Source: Shinisaurus crocodilurus (lineage: Eukaryota > Chordata > Lepidosauria > Squamata > Shinisauridae). From it: 64,000 nt of DNA. The notes beneath the pieces were generated by a model. It was not told the origin of the DNA, made no database searches, and saw only the letters and a list, made by a program, of their open reading frames with translations. A program made the translations under genes and the position numbers. The DNA lies in NCBI GenBank assembly GCA_021292165.1, contig CM037876.1, positions 37,496,575 through 37,560,574 on the forward strand. The letters run 5' to 3'. Positions 22,385 through 33,513 of the stretch are shown in pieces. How positions within the stretch are numbered: position 1 is the first letter of the stretch; each line of letters starts with the position of its first letter.

Positions 22385-22800
22385 CCATCTATAGGACATT
22401 AAGGATGAGGCTAGCCTAACTTCCCTGGGGAGGGCATTCTACAACTGTGGTGCTGCTACAAAAAAGGCTCTGTTACAATTGTCCACCAAGCTCACCTCTC
22501 TTGGAAGTGGGACATGCAACAGGGCCTCAGATGACAAGCGCAAATTTTGGGCAGGGTCATATGGGAGGAGGTGGTCATACAGAAGGTGGCCCCAAACCAT
22601 TTCGGGCTTTATAGGTAAGAACCAGCACCTTGAATTCAGCCCAGAAATAAACTGGAATCCAATGCAGCTGTTTCAAGACTGGTATTTTACAATCTGCAAA
22701 ACACACACCAGACAAATGTCTGGCTGCTGCAGTTTGCACTAGCTGAAGTCTCCATTCTATTCGTTGTGGAAGTACTTTAACAACTCGTGAGGCCAAGTAT
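22385..22800 (-). mobile_element. CR1/L3-type LINE, C-terminal ORF2 and 3' region
   Basis: The minus-strand frame contains RLQLVQTAAARHLSG, then PVLKQLHWIPVYF, FKVLVLTYKARNGLGPPSV. This order is diagnostic of the C-terminus of CR1/L3-type ORF2. It is a truncated, non-functional fragment. Confidence 0.85.
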
Positions 22801-23038
22801 CATTATACAGAGACGCTGACAAAAAGGTCAAAGATATAGTATGCTGTGGAATGTTTCTTCCTTCAAGTATGTGGAGTTTGATTTTTAACTTGCTTGCTCA
22901 GAAAATAACGTCCATTAGTTTACATGTTTGTTTTTTCCCTACTGCTTGCATTAAAGGACCTCCCTTTGCCTCTATTTCAAGCCCTTTTTTCTCGGCATCT
23001 TCTTAATGCCAACTTCCTATCAAGCAGTTCAGCTGATG

Positions 23039-23289
23039 TTTATTTATTTCTACATTTATATCCCACCCTTTCCCCCCCCTCCAAGGAACCCAAAGCAGGT
23101 TACATCCTCCTCCTCCTCCTCCTCCTCCTCCTCCTCCTCCTCCTCTCCATTTTATCCTCACAATAGCTTCGGCTGAGAGGCAATGACTGGCTCAAAGTCA
23201 TCCAGTGAACTTCATAGCTAAGTGGGTACTAGAACCTGGATCTCCCAAGTCCCAGTCCAATACTCTAACCACTACACCACAATGACCTG
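23039..23289 (-). mobile_element. Sauria-like SINE with expanded (CCT)n
   Basis: Antisense tail tatttctacatttatatccc, then a CCT expansion (23107-23147) grown from the gaggagga segment of the SINE body, then the antisense B box ctagaacctgg and A-box end ctctaaccactacaccac. Confidence 0.85.
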
Positions 23290-23908
23290 GTTTGAATGTC
23301 AAGCCACCTGTGTGAGTCACTTCCAGTTTCTGTTGGGTTAACCACTGAGCTGTTTAGCCCCTAAACAACCCATCAGTTTGGGTTCATATGTTGCACTGAC
23401 AACCACCAATCATGCCAATCAGAGGTTGTTTACAGAAAATGGAAGCAACTCGCTTCCATTTACCCATGATTAATTAACCCACAATTAACCCACAATTTGC
23501 CACCAAATGCCGCCCCAATCTGTGGACAGCCTCACTGGCTCTCATCTAAGTTCTTAGATTTAAATGGAGCCAAGGCAGCTACAGAGATTATCAGCCAACC
23601 AGCCCAAAGTGTGGTTACTTCCAAGTTTGACTGGTGGCATAGGATGTGTAATCCTCCCTGTGCAAGTTATGATCCTGCACTTCCAGGTGAACTTGGAAGT
23701 AACACACACTCAGCTGGCATGGGATTGTAGTGACTGTTGCTGTTATCTTGATAGATTTCAGAGGTCTAATGAACATGTTCTAAGACTTGTCATGACAACA
23801 AATAAATGATTAGAACGAAGAGTACTGACCTCTGATCCTGCCTAATGTTAGAGAACATGACTGTGCGCATGGTACAAGGTGGTACAAGGCATATATGCTG
23901 AAGGCATA
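23290..23908. other. Unannotated stretch with a half MITE
   Basis: Around 23330-23510 the words gggttaaccactgagctgtt and attaacccacaatt resemble one arm of the element at 9672-10035. Otherwise nothing recognisable. Confidence 0.4.
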
Positions 23909-23994
23909 TCATCATCATCAGGCGATCACTCGTGACCGAGTAAGATTGTCTTCCGGGATAAAAGGAGGAAATTCTAAAGAAGATTGTGTAGACT

Positions 23995-26900
23995 CTAGCG
24001 ATGGGTCCGTAAGTGACTGTGGAGGCCAATTCTAGATCCACACAGCTTCCCACAGTGAGGACACAGGTTACCAGATAGAAGATGGTCCTGTAAAGGATTC
24101 ATTTGACGTGCTTTTCGCTTAGCACGTTTCTCCCTTTCACCTTGCACTCGGGCTTCTTCAAAGTCCATGGAACCTTTGTGAAAGGCCAACCTCCATTTAG
24201 ATCGTTCATGGGCCAGAGCTTCCCAGTTTTCGATGTTTATATTGCATTTTTTTAGATTAGCCTTATGAACATCTTTAAACCTCTTATATTGACCACCGAT
24301 ATTCCGCTTTCCATCCTTGAGTTGGGAGTAAAGTAACTGCTTTGGGAGACGGCAGTCAGGCATTCGAACAACATGACCGGTCCACTGAAGTTGGCGTTGA
24401 AGGATCATTTTTTCAATGCTAGTAGTCTTTGCTTCTTCCAGTACACTGACATTTGTTCGCCTATCTTCCCAAGTAATTTGCAGGATTTTCCGGAGGCAAC
24501 GTTGATGAAACCTTTCAAGGAGGTGGAAGTGACGTTTATAGATAGTCCATGTTTCGCAGGCATACAATAAAGTTGGTAATACAATGGCTTCATAAACCAG
24601 TGTTTTGGTCTTCTTACAAATATCCCGATCCTCGAACACTCTATGTTTCATTCGAGAAAATGCGGCACTTGCGGAGCTCAGACGATGCTGGATTTCACTG
24701 TCGATGTTAGCTGTAACAGAAAGATAGCTGCCAAGATAGAGGAAATGATCGACATTTTCCAGTATTGTCCCGCCAAGCTGGATAGATGGCATCACCAAAG
24801 GATTGGCTTGCACTTGCTGATGAAGCACTTTGGTTTTTTTGATGTTAAGTGAGAGACCAAGTTTTTCGTATGCTTCTGCAAAAGCATTTAGGATAGTTTG
24901 GAGATCATCCTCTGAATGTGCGGAGACCACATTATCATCAGCATACTGAAGTTCCACAACGGAGGTTGTAATTACCTTACTTTTTGCTTTCAGCCTGCTG
25001 AGATTAAAAAGCTTTCCATCTGTTCGATATATAATTCCCACACCGGTGGGAAGTTTCCCCTTGACAAGATGTAAAACCATGGCGATGAAAATGGCAAATA
25101 ATGTTGGGGCGATAACACATCCCTGTTTAACACCTGATCCCACTTTAAATGGAGCACCATGAGAGCCGTTGTTGTCCAAAACCGTTGCCGTCATGTTGTC
25201 ATGGAGAAGTCGCAAGATATTCACAAATTTATTGGGGCATCCAATTTTCATAAGGATAGTCCAGAGAGCTGTACGGTCTACAGTATCAAAGGCCTTAGCC
25301 AAATCGATAAATGCCATATAAAGGGGTTGATTTTGCTCCCGGCATTTTTCTTGGAGCTGGCGTGCAGTAAAAATCATGTCTACTGTCCCTCTAGAGGGGC
25401 GGAAACCATATTGAGTCTCAGGGAGGATCTCTTCTGAAATAGATAGAAGACGGTTTGCGAGAATCCTAGCAAATATTTTACCTGCGGTTGCTAAGAGAGA
25501 AATGCCCCGATAGTTTCCGCAGTCTGTTCTATCACCCTTCTTAAAGAGGCTGATAATTATGGCATCCCTGGAGTCTTCTGGGATCTCTTCTCTTATCCAG
25601 ATTTTTTCGATGAGTTTATGAAGATGTTGTACAAGTTCGGGGCCCCCTTCTTTAAAGATTTCAGCAGGAATCCCATCTGGTCCACTAGCTTTGTTGTTCT
25701 TCATTTGATTAATGGCTTTTTTTACTTCATCCAAAGTGGGGAGTATTGCAAGTTCCTCTTTAATTTGTTTTTGCGGGATTTGCGGAAAAATCTCATTATC
25801 CACCTTAGATTTACGATTTAAAAGGTCATAATAATGCTCTTTCCAACGCAGTGCAATAGACTCTTTGTCTTTTAAGAGTTTGGTGCCATCTTTTGATTGT
25901 AAAGGGTTTGTACCATAGGTTTTTGGTCCATAAATGGCCCTTGTGGCCTTAAAAAAGCCCCGCGCATCATGGGATTCTGCAAGTTGTTGAATTTCTTCAG
26001 CTTTCTTTTTCCACCAAGCGTTCTTAAGTTCTCTTGTTCTTCTTTGGACCTCAGCCTTTGCGCTAGCGTAGGTTTTTTTCTTGGCAGCGCAGTTAATATC
26101 ATTTTGCCATATTTGGAAGGCTTTCCTTTTTTGGTCAATTATATATTTAATCTCATTGTCATTTTCATCAAACCAATCCTGATGTTTCTTAGTTTCATAT
26201 CCAATAGTTTGTTCACAAGCTGCAGTAATGGAGGTTTTCAGCTTAGACCAATGGTCCTCAATGTTGTCAGGAGGTTCCGTAGGTAGATGTTCCTTAAGAA
26301 GTGATTGAAGACGAGTTTGCTTAATAGGATCTTGAAGGGCGTGGATGTTCATTTTACGCCTTGGTTTCCTTCCTTGAAGCCTACGTTGGGGAGCAATGTT
26401 GATAACCATAGTGGACCGGATTAGTCGGTGGTCTGTCCAGCAGTCGTCAGCACTCACCATGGCCCTAGTAAGAAGTACATCACGGCGATCTCTAACACGG
26501 ACAATTACATAATCCAGAAGATGCCAGTGCTTTGACCGTGGGTGCTGCCATGATGTTTTAAACTTATTCTTTTGTCGAAAGAGCGTGTTTGTAATAGTGA
26601 GATTATGCTCTGCACATATAGACAAAAGTAAGAGTCCGTTCAGGTTGCTATTACCAACTCCGTCTTTTCCAATAGTTTCTGGCCATAAATCAAAGTCACG
26701 CCCGACTCTTGCATTAAAATCGCCCAGGAGGATAATTTTATCCTCCTTGGGTATCTCTGACAGGAGAGTGTCCAACTGGCTGTAAAAACTTTCCTTGATG
26801 TCATCATCAGCATCTAATGTTGGTGCATAAGCGCTCAAAATAGTTACCTGTTGGTTATTGGCGAGCTTTAATCGAAGAGTTATCAGGCGTTCGTTAATGC

Positions 26901-27180
26901 CAGTAGGAACTTCTGACAAAGAGTTCACTAGTTCATTTTTGATGGCAAAGCCTACACCATGTATTCGTCGGTCCTGCTCAGGTAGTCCTTTCCAGAAGAA
27001 GGTATAACCTCCTTTTTCTTCTTTCAGCTGTCCCTCTCCTGCCCTTCGAGTTTCTTGAAGTGCTGCTATGTCAATTTTAAACCGTCTCAGCTCCCTTGCA
27101 ATAATAGCAGTCCTACGCTCAGGGCGTTCACTATCTATGTTATCCAGCAATGTCCGTATATTCCATGTTCCAAAATTCAA
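23995..27180 (-). CDS. LINE protein: AP endonuclease, reverse transcriptase, C2H2 finger (1061 aa)
   Basis: It would nick target DNA and copy its own RNA at the nick (target-primed reverse transcription). Endonuclease, about residues 1-255: Asn7 in TWNIRTL, Glu43 in ALQETR, Tyr118 in SAYAP, Asp154/Asn156 in GDFNARVG, Asp250/His251 in TDHRL, so all catalytic positions are present. Reverse transcriptase, about 480-790: ASGPDGIPAEIFK (498-510), Asp626 in FIDLAKAFD, GVKQGC (683-688), Asp748/Asp749 in QYADDN. The C-terminus has Cys1040, Cys1043, His1056, His1060. The first codon is TTG, since no ATG occurs between the upstream in-frame TGA (27232-27234) and the endonuclease. An in-frame ATG lies beyond it at 27328-27330. 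The uninterrupted frame suggests recent mobility. The TGA and the absence of an ATG start argue for caution about activity. Confidence 0.92.
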   Translation of the reverse strand: MNFGTWNIRTLLDNIDSERPERRTAIIARELRRFKIDIAALQETRRAGEGQLKEEKGGYTFFWKGLPEQDRRIHGVGFAIKNELVNSLSEVPTGINERLITLRLKLANNQQVTILSAYAPTLDADDDIKESFYSQLDTLLSEIPKEDKIILLGDFNARVGRDFDLWPETIGKDGVGNSNLNGLLLLSICAEHNLTITNTLFRQKNKFKTSWQHPRSKHWHLLDYVIVRVRDRRDVLLTRAMVSADDCWTDHRLIRSTMVINIAPQRRLQGRKPRRKMNIHALQDPIKQTRLQSLLKEHLPTEPPDNIEDHWSKLKTSITAACEQTIGYETKKHQDWFDENDNEIKYIIDQKRKAFQIWQNDINCAAKKKTYASAKAEVQRRTRELKNAWWKKKAEEIQQLAESHDARGFFKATRAIYGPKTYGTNPLQSKDGTKLLKDKESIALRWKEHYYDLLNRKSKVDNEIFPQIPQKQIKEELAILPTLDEVKKAINQMKNNKASGPDGIPAEIFKEGGPELVQHLHKLIEKIWIREEIPEDSRDAIIISLFKKGDRTDCGNYRGISLLATAGKIFARILANRLLSISEEILPETQYGFRPSRGTVDMIFTARQLQEKCREQNQPLYMAFIDLAKAFDTVDRTALWTILMKIGCPNKFVNILRLLHDNMTATVLDNNGSHGAPFKVGSGVKQGCVIAPTLFAIFIAMVLHLVKGKLPTGVGIIYRTDGKLFNLSRLKAKSKVITTSVVELQYADDNVVSAHSEDDLQTILNAFAEAYEKLGLSLNIKKTKVLHQQVQANPLVMPSIQLGGTILENVDHFLYLGSYLSVTANIDSEIQHRLSSASAAFSRMKHRVFEDRDICKKTKTLVYEAIVLPTLLYACETWTIYKRHFHLLERFHQRCLRKILQITWEDRRTNVSVLEEAKTTSIEKMILQRQLQWTGHVVRMPDCRLPKQLLYSQLKDGKRNIGGQYKRFKDVHKANLKKCNINIENWEALAHERSKWRLAFHKGSMDFEEARVQGEREKRAKRKARQMNPLQDHLLSGNLCPHCGKLCGSRIGLHSHLRTHR

Positions 27181-27231
27181 ATGTCTTTTTCGACCGCTAA
27201 AATGGTGACCCCACTGGACGCGGTAATCCAG

Positions 27232-27330
27232 TCAGGGGAGAAAGAGGTAGACTATGTTTAGGGCACCTTTTCTAGCCCCCTCCCCATACGGGGTGAGCAG
27301 AGTGGATCCTAAATAGGGCTGCTCAGTCAT
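27232..27330 (-). other. In-frame upstream ATG segment ending in TGA
   Basis: Reading in the same frame as the LINE protein, ATG at 27328-27330 opens 32 codons (beginning MTEQPYLGSTLL) that end at TGA 27232-27234. The frame is then open again, without ATG, into the endonuclease. This may be a leader of the protein with one nonsense mutation in this copy, or a natural short upstream frame. Confidence 0.6.
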
Positions 27331-27479
27331 GGATACAGCTGCCGAGCTGCTCGACTACCTCGTTCCTTGAACAGGGCGACTGAGTCTGCATCCACCGCCC
27401 ATGTGCTGGTCCATGACTAGGGGCTTCCAGATTCACAGTCCTGCCCCCGTTGCCATTCGCCAGTCGCCATGGGACTTTT

Positions 27480-27540
27480 TTTTGTTTGTTTGGTTGGTTG
27501 GTTGGGTTGGGTTGGGTTGGGTTGGATGGGTTGGGTTGGA
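27480..27540 (-). repeat. (GGTTG)n-type tract in the LINE 5' region
   Basis: A run of TTGGT and GGGTT units (CCAAC on the LINE sense strand) sits about 300-360 bp upstream of the endonuclease frame. Confidence 0.85.
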
Positions 27541-27886
27541 AGACGCCTGTGCGTGAAACTGTTTTATGTGGGGAGATCGGTGCACAACGAATCACCACAC
27601 AAACTTGACAGAGTACGGCAGAGATCCAATGGCACGGTTACCCTGACGATTGGAAAACCATTCTCTGCTGCAGCCTTCATCCGCCTTCACAGCCGTTGTA
27701 ATTTAGGTTTAATTATCTTCCGCCTGTTCTGCCGTTGAGGACTTTATGTTTTGGATCGTTCTTTGTCTGGTTCCTCTCCCCGGACCTTACCGCCATGGGT
27801 GACCCTACTGGGAGTACATAGCTCCCGACGGCATTGCTCACAGGATTCATCGGAACACGCAAGCCCACTCACACAAAGCCCTAAGT

Positions 27887-28550
27887 TACAGTGGTTCCAT
27901 TCCTACCTGTGGGATCAGTTTCAGTGAGTAACACTGGGTGACTATTACTTGGTTCCTTGGCAATCGAGCTGTGGAGTCCTGCAGGGTAACATTTTGTCCC
28001 CAATGTTGTTTAAAATCTATATTTAGCCTCTAGCAGAGGCCATTAGGAGATTTGGAGCAAAATGCTATCACTATGCTGATGACACACAACTCTATTTCCA
28101 TGTGACATCTGAATTAGCTGAGGTCCTGGAGGTTCTGGGTCAATGTCTGGTCTGGACTCAGTGTGTGATGGGCTGGATGAAGGCTAATAAACTGAGGTTG
28201 AACCCTAGCAAGATGGAGGTCCATGGGTAAGTGGTTCCTGAGTCCAGGAGATAGGCTCATTACGTGTTCTGGATGGGGTTGCACTCCCTCTGAAAGAACA
28301 GGTCCATAGTTTGGGGGTACTCCTGGATCCATCTTTGCCACTGGAGGCCCAAGTGGCCATGGCAACTCATAGTACCATGTTTTATTTAAACAAGCTTTTC
28401 CTGATTGAAAGCCCAACCATGGTTTCATTGGTATAATTGCTATACTTTAAATATGTTTTATCTTTTTTATTTTGATATTGTTATTATTGTTCACCATTCA
28501 TAGGTTTGTTTTTTAGCTGTAGAGCGGTCTATTAATACTATGAATGCATG
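27887..28550 (+). mobile_element. CR1/L3-type LINE relic with reverse transcriptase
   Basis: The plus-strand translation shows SCGVLQGNILSPMLFKIYI, then the palm box YADDTQLYF (28071-28098) and MKANKLRLNPSKMEV, a typical CR1/L3 palm-to-thumb order, with stop codons. It then decays into AT-rich 3' sequence. It adjoins the 5' end of the long LINE. Confidence 0.85.
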
Positions 28551-31500
28551 CATGCATGTCAGACCAAATAATTGGAACTGGGTGCCAATCTAACTAAATC
28601 CAAGTTTTCCAGTTAACTGTTGTCAATTAGACTGCCTATTCTTTGCTGTTGGTCTTCCTTTAGAACAGACTAGATTTTCTGGAACATATACCGGTAAACA
28701 ACCTTAGCACAGTAACTCAAGACAGTTCATACATCTCATTGCAAGCATTGTATCTTGAGATATATTGAAAGAACCTTTAAGACCTGGGCACAGATGATCT
28801 GTGTTACAACCCAAGACTGAACACTAGGAGTCCCATGTAAACACAGTGGTCCTTCATTGCATCAGCTAATTTTTAAATGGCTCCTGTTGACTGGGGTTTC
28901 CGGTTCAAATTGTATTACATTTTGCTGACCCAGAAATGACATGGGCCAGCAGGATCCCTTTCAACCAATTAGCTGACACACTGGGGGAGCACTATGTGTG
29001 TACATAATTCTTGTGCTGTTTCGGATTGAGATGTGGGCCACTTAGATTCAGGTTACAAGGGTGTTTTCCTTCAACCTCCATAGAATATAGTGCATGTGGT
29101 ATTTTAAGTTTTTCTACAAACTGTGAAATGAACATGATGTCAAAGCAATTTCTGTTTATCAATGCATTTTCCTACTCTGCTTCTACTCAGACTGCTTTTG
29201 TTCACATGCCTTCGAAAACGAAAATGGGTGTTAAGCTGTTAGAAATTCAATTGTCCAACAATTACTTTTTCCTTAAACATGGGAGCTGCTGGTGTAATGA
29301 ACAGATGCAGGTTTCAATTAAAGAACTCTATAATGTAGGTTGAAAAAAGGATTAAAGTTGTATTGTTGAACGCACGAAAGAAACACATCGGAAAAGCTAG
29401 GAAACACAACTTCAAAGAATTGACAGTTGAAGAATATGAATAGCATTAATGTAGCCCATGAGGGAAGCGGTTGGCAAGCTGTATCTAGGAATAAAGCAAA
29501 GCAGAGTCTGGATCTGGGTAAAAGAAAACATGGAGCAAAGAATAAAGTCTAAAAAGGAGGTTGCAAGTAGAGAATAACTGATTGTTTGGGATAAACAGGG
29601 AAGCCATCACCATCATGTTTTACTTGTTATATTACCAGGATGTCAGATCAGATGGACTATTGGTCTCATTCAGCAAAGCAGTTCTTGTGAAATATACTAG
29701 AAACAGACGGGAATGATTAAGTTACAAACGCTGCAGATTTTAATTGCTAAAAGCTATATATGAATGCTGTGAACTGCAAGCCAAGGAAAAACTTGAATTA
29801 TTAGCCAGCTAAGGATCCAGCCCTGTGAGATGTTACAAGGGCAAATGATTGAATAGGAGGCGGCACAAGGATCACAGAGCCACTGCTACATCAGAAATCA
29901 CATTTCTGCAGTGCCAGCAGACCATGGTTGGTGTTGCAGTTCAGGATGTATCAATGCCTCTACACTGCAGCAGCTCCTCCACTGTCTATAGTACAGCAGC
30001 TTAATGTGGGAGAAATATAGAGTAAGCATGAGGAAGATGAGCCAGTGGCAGAACTGTCTCACTTATGAAGTATCCTGATGGCATTTTGGTCCCCATGGAG
30101 TGAGCTATCTAGTAAAACCTATGAAATATGATAGTAACTTGTTCTTATGGGATTGCAACTGACAGCCAGAATCCCAGGATTGTCCTAATCCACATGTCTC
30201 ATTTTGGATGTTGTTGTAGAGAAGCTGGCAGTGCCCAAGTTATATTCACAGCCAGAGGAACATATAGGAAGAGGGTGCCCATTCCATATATATGAATGGA
30301 AGTAAATCTGCTTAAATATCAGTACTCCATCCTAACTGATTTGTGGACAGGCTGTCTATGTTAAAAAACAACAACTTCCAAATTACTTTTACAGATTGTG
30401 CAATGTTCCACGTAAATATACTTGATGAGCAAGTATATGCCACTTTTTATTTAGATTGTGGTTAGGGCTACTGATTAGTAATTACTACAATTGCTGTATA
30501 TGGATACAGGTATATGCTAGTAATCCTCTTCCTTCCTATGTATGTATATACATTGTTGCCTCCGTGTAGGAACCAGTACAAACATCGCCGAGAGGAGGAA
30601 AAACTGTGTTCTCACTAAAATTCACAAAACGGCCAGACACAAAGATCTGGCTGAATAGAGAGTGAAAATGTGTTATGCTCTAAAAACGTCACTGCAACAC
30701 GATGGATATAAGATTTGAATTTGGGTGAAAATCTGTTTAAGAAATAGAGTAAGGGACTCTCCCGCCAATTAAAGAAAAAAGCCTGGGTTTCAGATTCCCT
30801 CCCCCGACCCCATGAACACATGAAGCTGGACAATGGAGAAGAGAGATGTAAGTTGTGTTGTCAGAGGAAACTGAAATACAGAAAGTACAGACAGTGGTAA
30901 ATTAATTACTTTAATTACCCTATGCCAGAATGCATGTGTTAATCTTTAAGGTGCCACAAGGCTCACCGTTGCTTTTGTAGCTGAGCAGTAAGTTCAGACA
31001 ATTTCATCTTCCTGACCTATCTGAAGAAAAGTCTTAGAATTAAGGTATGCCATTCTCCTCTATAAATAAGAAAGAGCTATTGGTTGGGTTAGGATCCAAA
31101 GAATTGCTGTAGGCACCAAGGAATTGTGCATTCTGAGTGGGATTTGACCGTCAGACTTCCCAGCTATATCACAAATTGCTTTTGAGTCTCTCTGAGTTTC
31201 AAAAGCTGTTGAACGACAAGTGACAAGGGGGGGGGGGCTTGTACAGCAAACTAGTTGAACAGTTCTTTTATGCCCTATATGTTTTATGCAGATTCATAGG
31301 CACCAGACATATATGGATCTGCATATAATAGTCAGAGGTGGGCCAACCAAACTCCTTGGCCAGCTCACATGCTACTGAATAGTTTTCTAGCAGTTGTGAA
31401 AAGCTGCAGCGAGAAATAATTGCTTGGCTCCTAAGATAAGTGAATAAAAGGAAGGTTTCCTGTTCCCTCTTGCAGTCACCTGTGCCCATGGGACACATCT

Positions 31501-31765
31501 CGGGGGGGGGGGCTTCTCCTGAACAATGTGGAATGGGGCACAGGGGCTGCTGGGATAGGAGGGAATTGCCCCAAATAGGGCAGAAGCCCACCTGATTTGG
31601 GGCAAATCCCCTTCTCCCAGTAACCCTCTGCACTCTATCCCACATTGGTTAGGGGGGAAAACCCCCAATAGGAACACTCCAATCCATGGAGATGGTTCCA
31701 GGGGCTTGTAGGTTGGAGGAAGGAGCAGGAAACTTTCCTTCTATTTGCTTATCTTAGGATCCAAG
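28551..31765. other. Unannotated, mostly unique stretch
   Basis: Three kilobases with no recognisable transposon or gene. Runs of G near 31229 and 31503 are the only simple sequence. This is one of the longest repeat-poor parts of the window. Confidence 0.5.
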
Positions 31766-33300
31766 TTCATTCATTCATTACATTTCTATACCACCCAATA
31801 GGCAAAGCTCTCTGGGTGGTTTACAGAGATTAAAAACCATTAAAAGTACAATATTGCACATAATATAAAAACCATGTTTATATAAAAACATATATGTTTG
31901 TTTATATACAAATATAAACAACACACACACACATACACACTAAACAATTTTAACAATCAACAATAAGACATTCCAGGACCCAATTAAAAACCTTATCATA
32001 TGCAGCCAAATTCCTGAGAGCAGAGGAAGGTTTTAACCTGGCACTGAAAAGATAACAATGTTGGCCTCAGGCGGGCCTCACTGGGGAGATTGTCCCACAA
32101 TCAGCGGGCTGCAACTGAGAAGGCCCTCTCCCTTGTTGCTGTCCTTAGATGATGAGCATAGTATACAGGTAGGTTCATGCCAGGAGAGGATATTGCAATA
32201 CTCCATCAGGTACTGCAGTCCCGAGCTGTGTAAGGCTTTATTGGTCAAAACTGGCACCTTGAATCAGGCTCAGAAACACAGAGACAGCCAGTGCAAGTGG
32301 GTCATAATTGGTGTTATATGTTCAGACCTTCTGGTCCCTGTTCTCAACCTGACTGCTGCATTTTGCACAAGTTACATCTTCCAAACTGTCTTCAAAGGCA
32401 GCCCCACATAGAGTGCATTGCAGTAATCTAACCTGGAGGTTACCAGAGCATAGACGACTGAAGCCAGGTTATCTCTGTCCAGGTAGGAGTGTAGCTAGTT
32501 CACCTGTCAAAGTTGGTAGTGTTAGAAAGTCTGGTGTGACTTACAGCAGAGTTGCCTTATATAGAGAATGCGTGGCAACACAGCATTTAGTATTAGAGGG
32601 AATAAACGCAGGCTAGAATCAGTTTAGAAGAAGTTCAAATCACTTTACTTTATTAGTGCTTTTATACACATTGTCAAAGAAGGCTATCTAACACTGTTTA
32701 ACTACAAGCACCCCCTAAAGCTGGGTGCGCGAGTGTAAGTAAGTGAAGGCATGAGATATGGTTACTTGCTTCCATCTGGGAAAGAGGATATGTTGCCTGT
32801 TGCAGAGGCGAAGAAGAAGGGGAGGGAGTAGGAGAAAGGAACCAATCAAATTACAAGACAACAAGGGGGATGAACAAGACAAGTGGCTGTTGATACAACA
32901 CATTCTCTATCGCCCCCTAGTGTCTGGAAGCATGTGGAGTTGTTCCTATTTTCCAGCAGGTAGAAGGCACTCCGTGCCACTGAGGCCACCTGAGCCTCAA
33001 GTGACAAAGATGGCTCCAGGAGAACCCCCCAAGCTATGAACCTGCTCCTTCAGGGGGAGTGCAACCCCATCCAGAACAGGTTGAGAACCCTCCATCCAGT
33101 GAGATTTAAGAACCACCAACAAACAGCATCTCAGTCTTGTCTGTTCAGTTTATGCAGTTGATTAGCCCTCATCTAGTCCATTGTCACAGCCAGGCACAGA
33201 TCTAGCACATCCACAGCCTCACCTGATGAAGATGAAAAGGAGAAATAGAGCTGTGTGTCATCAGCATAGAAATGACAACCAAAACTCCGGATGACCACAA
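31766..33300 (-). mobile_element. CR1/L3-type LINE 3' part, split by a solo LTR
   Basis: From right to left on the minus strand: the palm box (antisense ctgtgtgtcatcagcata, 33251-33268, encoding YADDTQ), then the region with aggctcaggtggcctcag, and the 3' region with aaggccctctcccttgttgc and ccacccagagagctttgcc. An LTR lies at 32520-32958. Frames are broken throughout. Confidence 0.75.
32520..32958 (-). mobile_element. Solo LTR, 439 bp
   Basis: Starts TGTTAGAAAG and ends TTTCCAGCA (TG...CA), flanked by a perfect 5-bp repeat GGTAG (32515-32519 and 32959-32963). Removing it rejoins the CR1/L3 sequence. On the minus strand a TATA-like gtgtataaaagcac lies close to AATAAA (ctaataaagtaaag), so I infer minus orientation. 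It has no internal coding region. The family is unknown; ERV or Gypsy are both possible. Confidence 0.65.
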
Positions 33301-33513
33301 TGTTAATGTTAAATGCATTAACTAAGTTAATGCTTTTAGTAGCTAATGCCTCTAATGGCGAACTGTTATCTATATTAGGCTGGCAAAGCCCAAACAGTAA
33401 TTAAGAACTGACAGTTTGGAAAACTGGTAGGACAGGAGTTGGGTGGAATGTCAGGCATTCCATAATGGCTGTAGGGATCCAGAAGATGAACAACAAAGCC
33501 ACAGTCTTTAGGT

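Larger units (their letters stand above)
23909..27885 (-). mobile_element. Near full-length APE-type non-LTR retrotransposon
   Basis: The element reads, on the minus strand, from about 27885 (a 5' region of about 0.7 kb) through the 1061-codon frame to a short 3' UTR of about 80 bp and a (TGA)n tail at about 23909. The last conserved block is ctcggtcacgagtgatcgcc. The 5' border is inferred where a CR1/L3 relic begins at about 27887. I found no target duplication. The short 3' UTR and trinucleotide tail are RTE-like. The C-terminal finger recalls Ingi/Vingi-type elements, and I see no RNase H. The clade is therefore left open between the RTE and Ingi/Vingi groups. Two truncated relatives lie in the window. 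Confidence 0.9.

Noticed and set aside
26585..26785. Plus-strand frames across the LINE
   Set aside because: They are shadows of the 1061-codon minus-strand frame.
29011..29343. A 110-codon plus-strand frame
   Set aside because: Composition and lack of any motif look like chance in AT-rich DNA.
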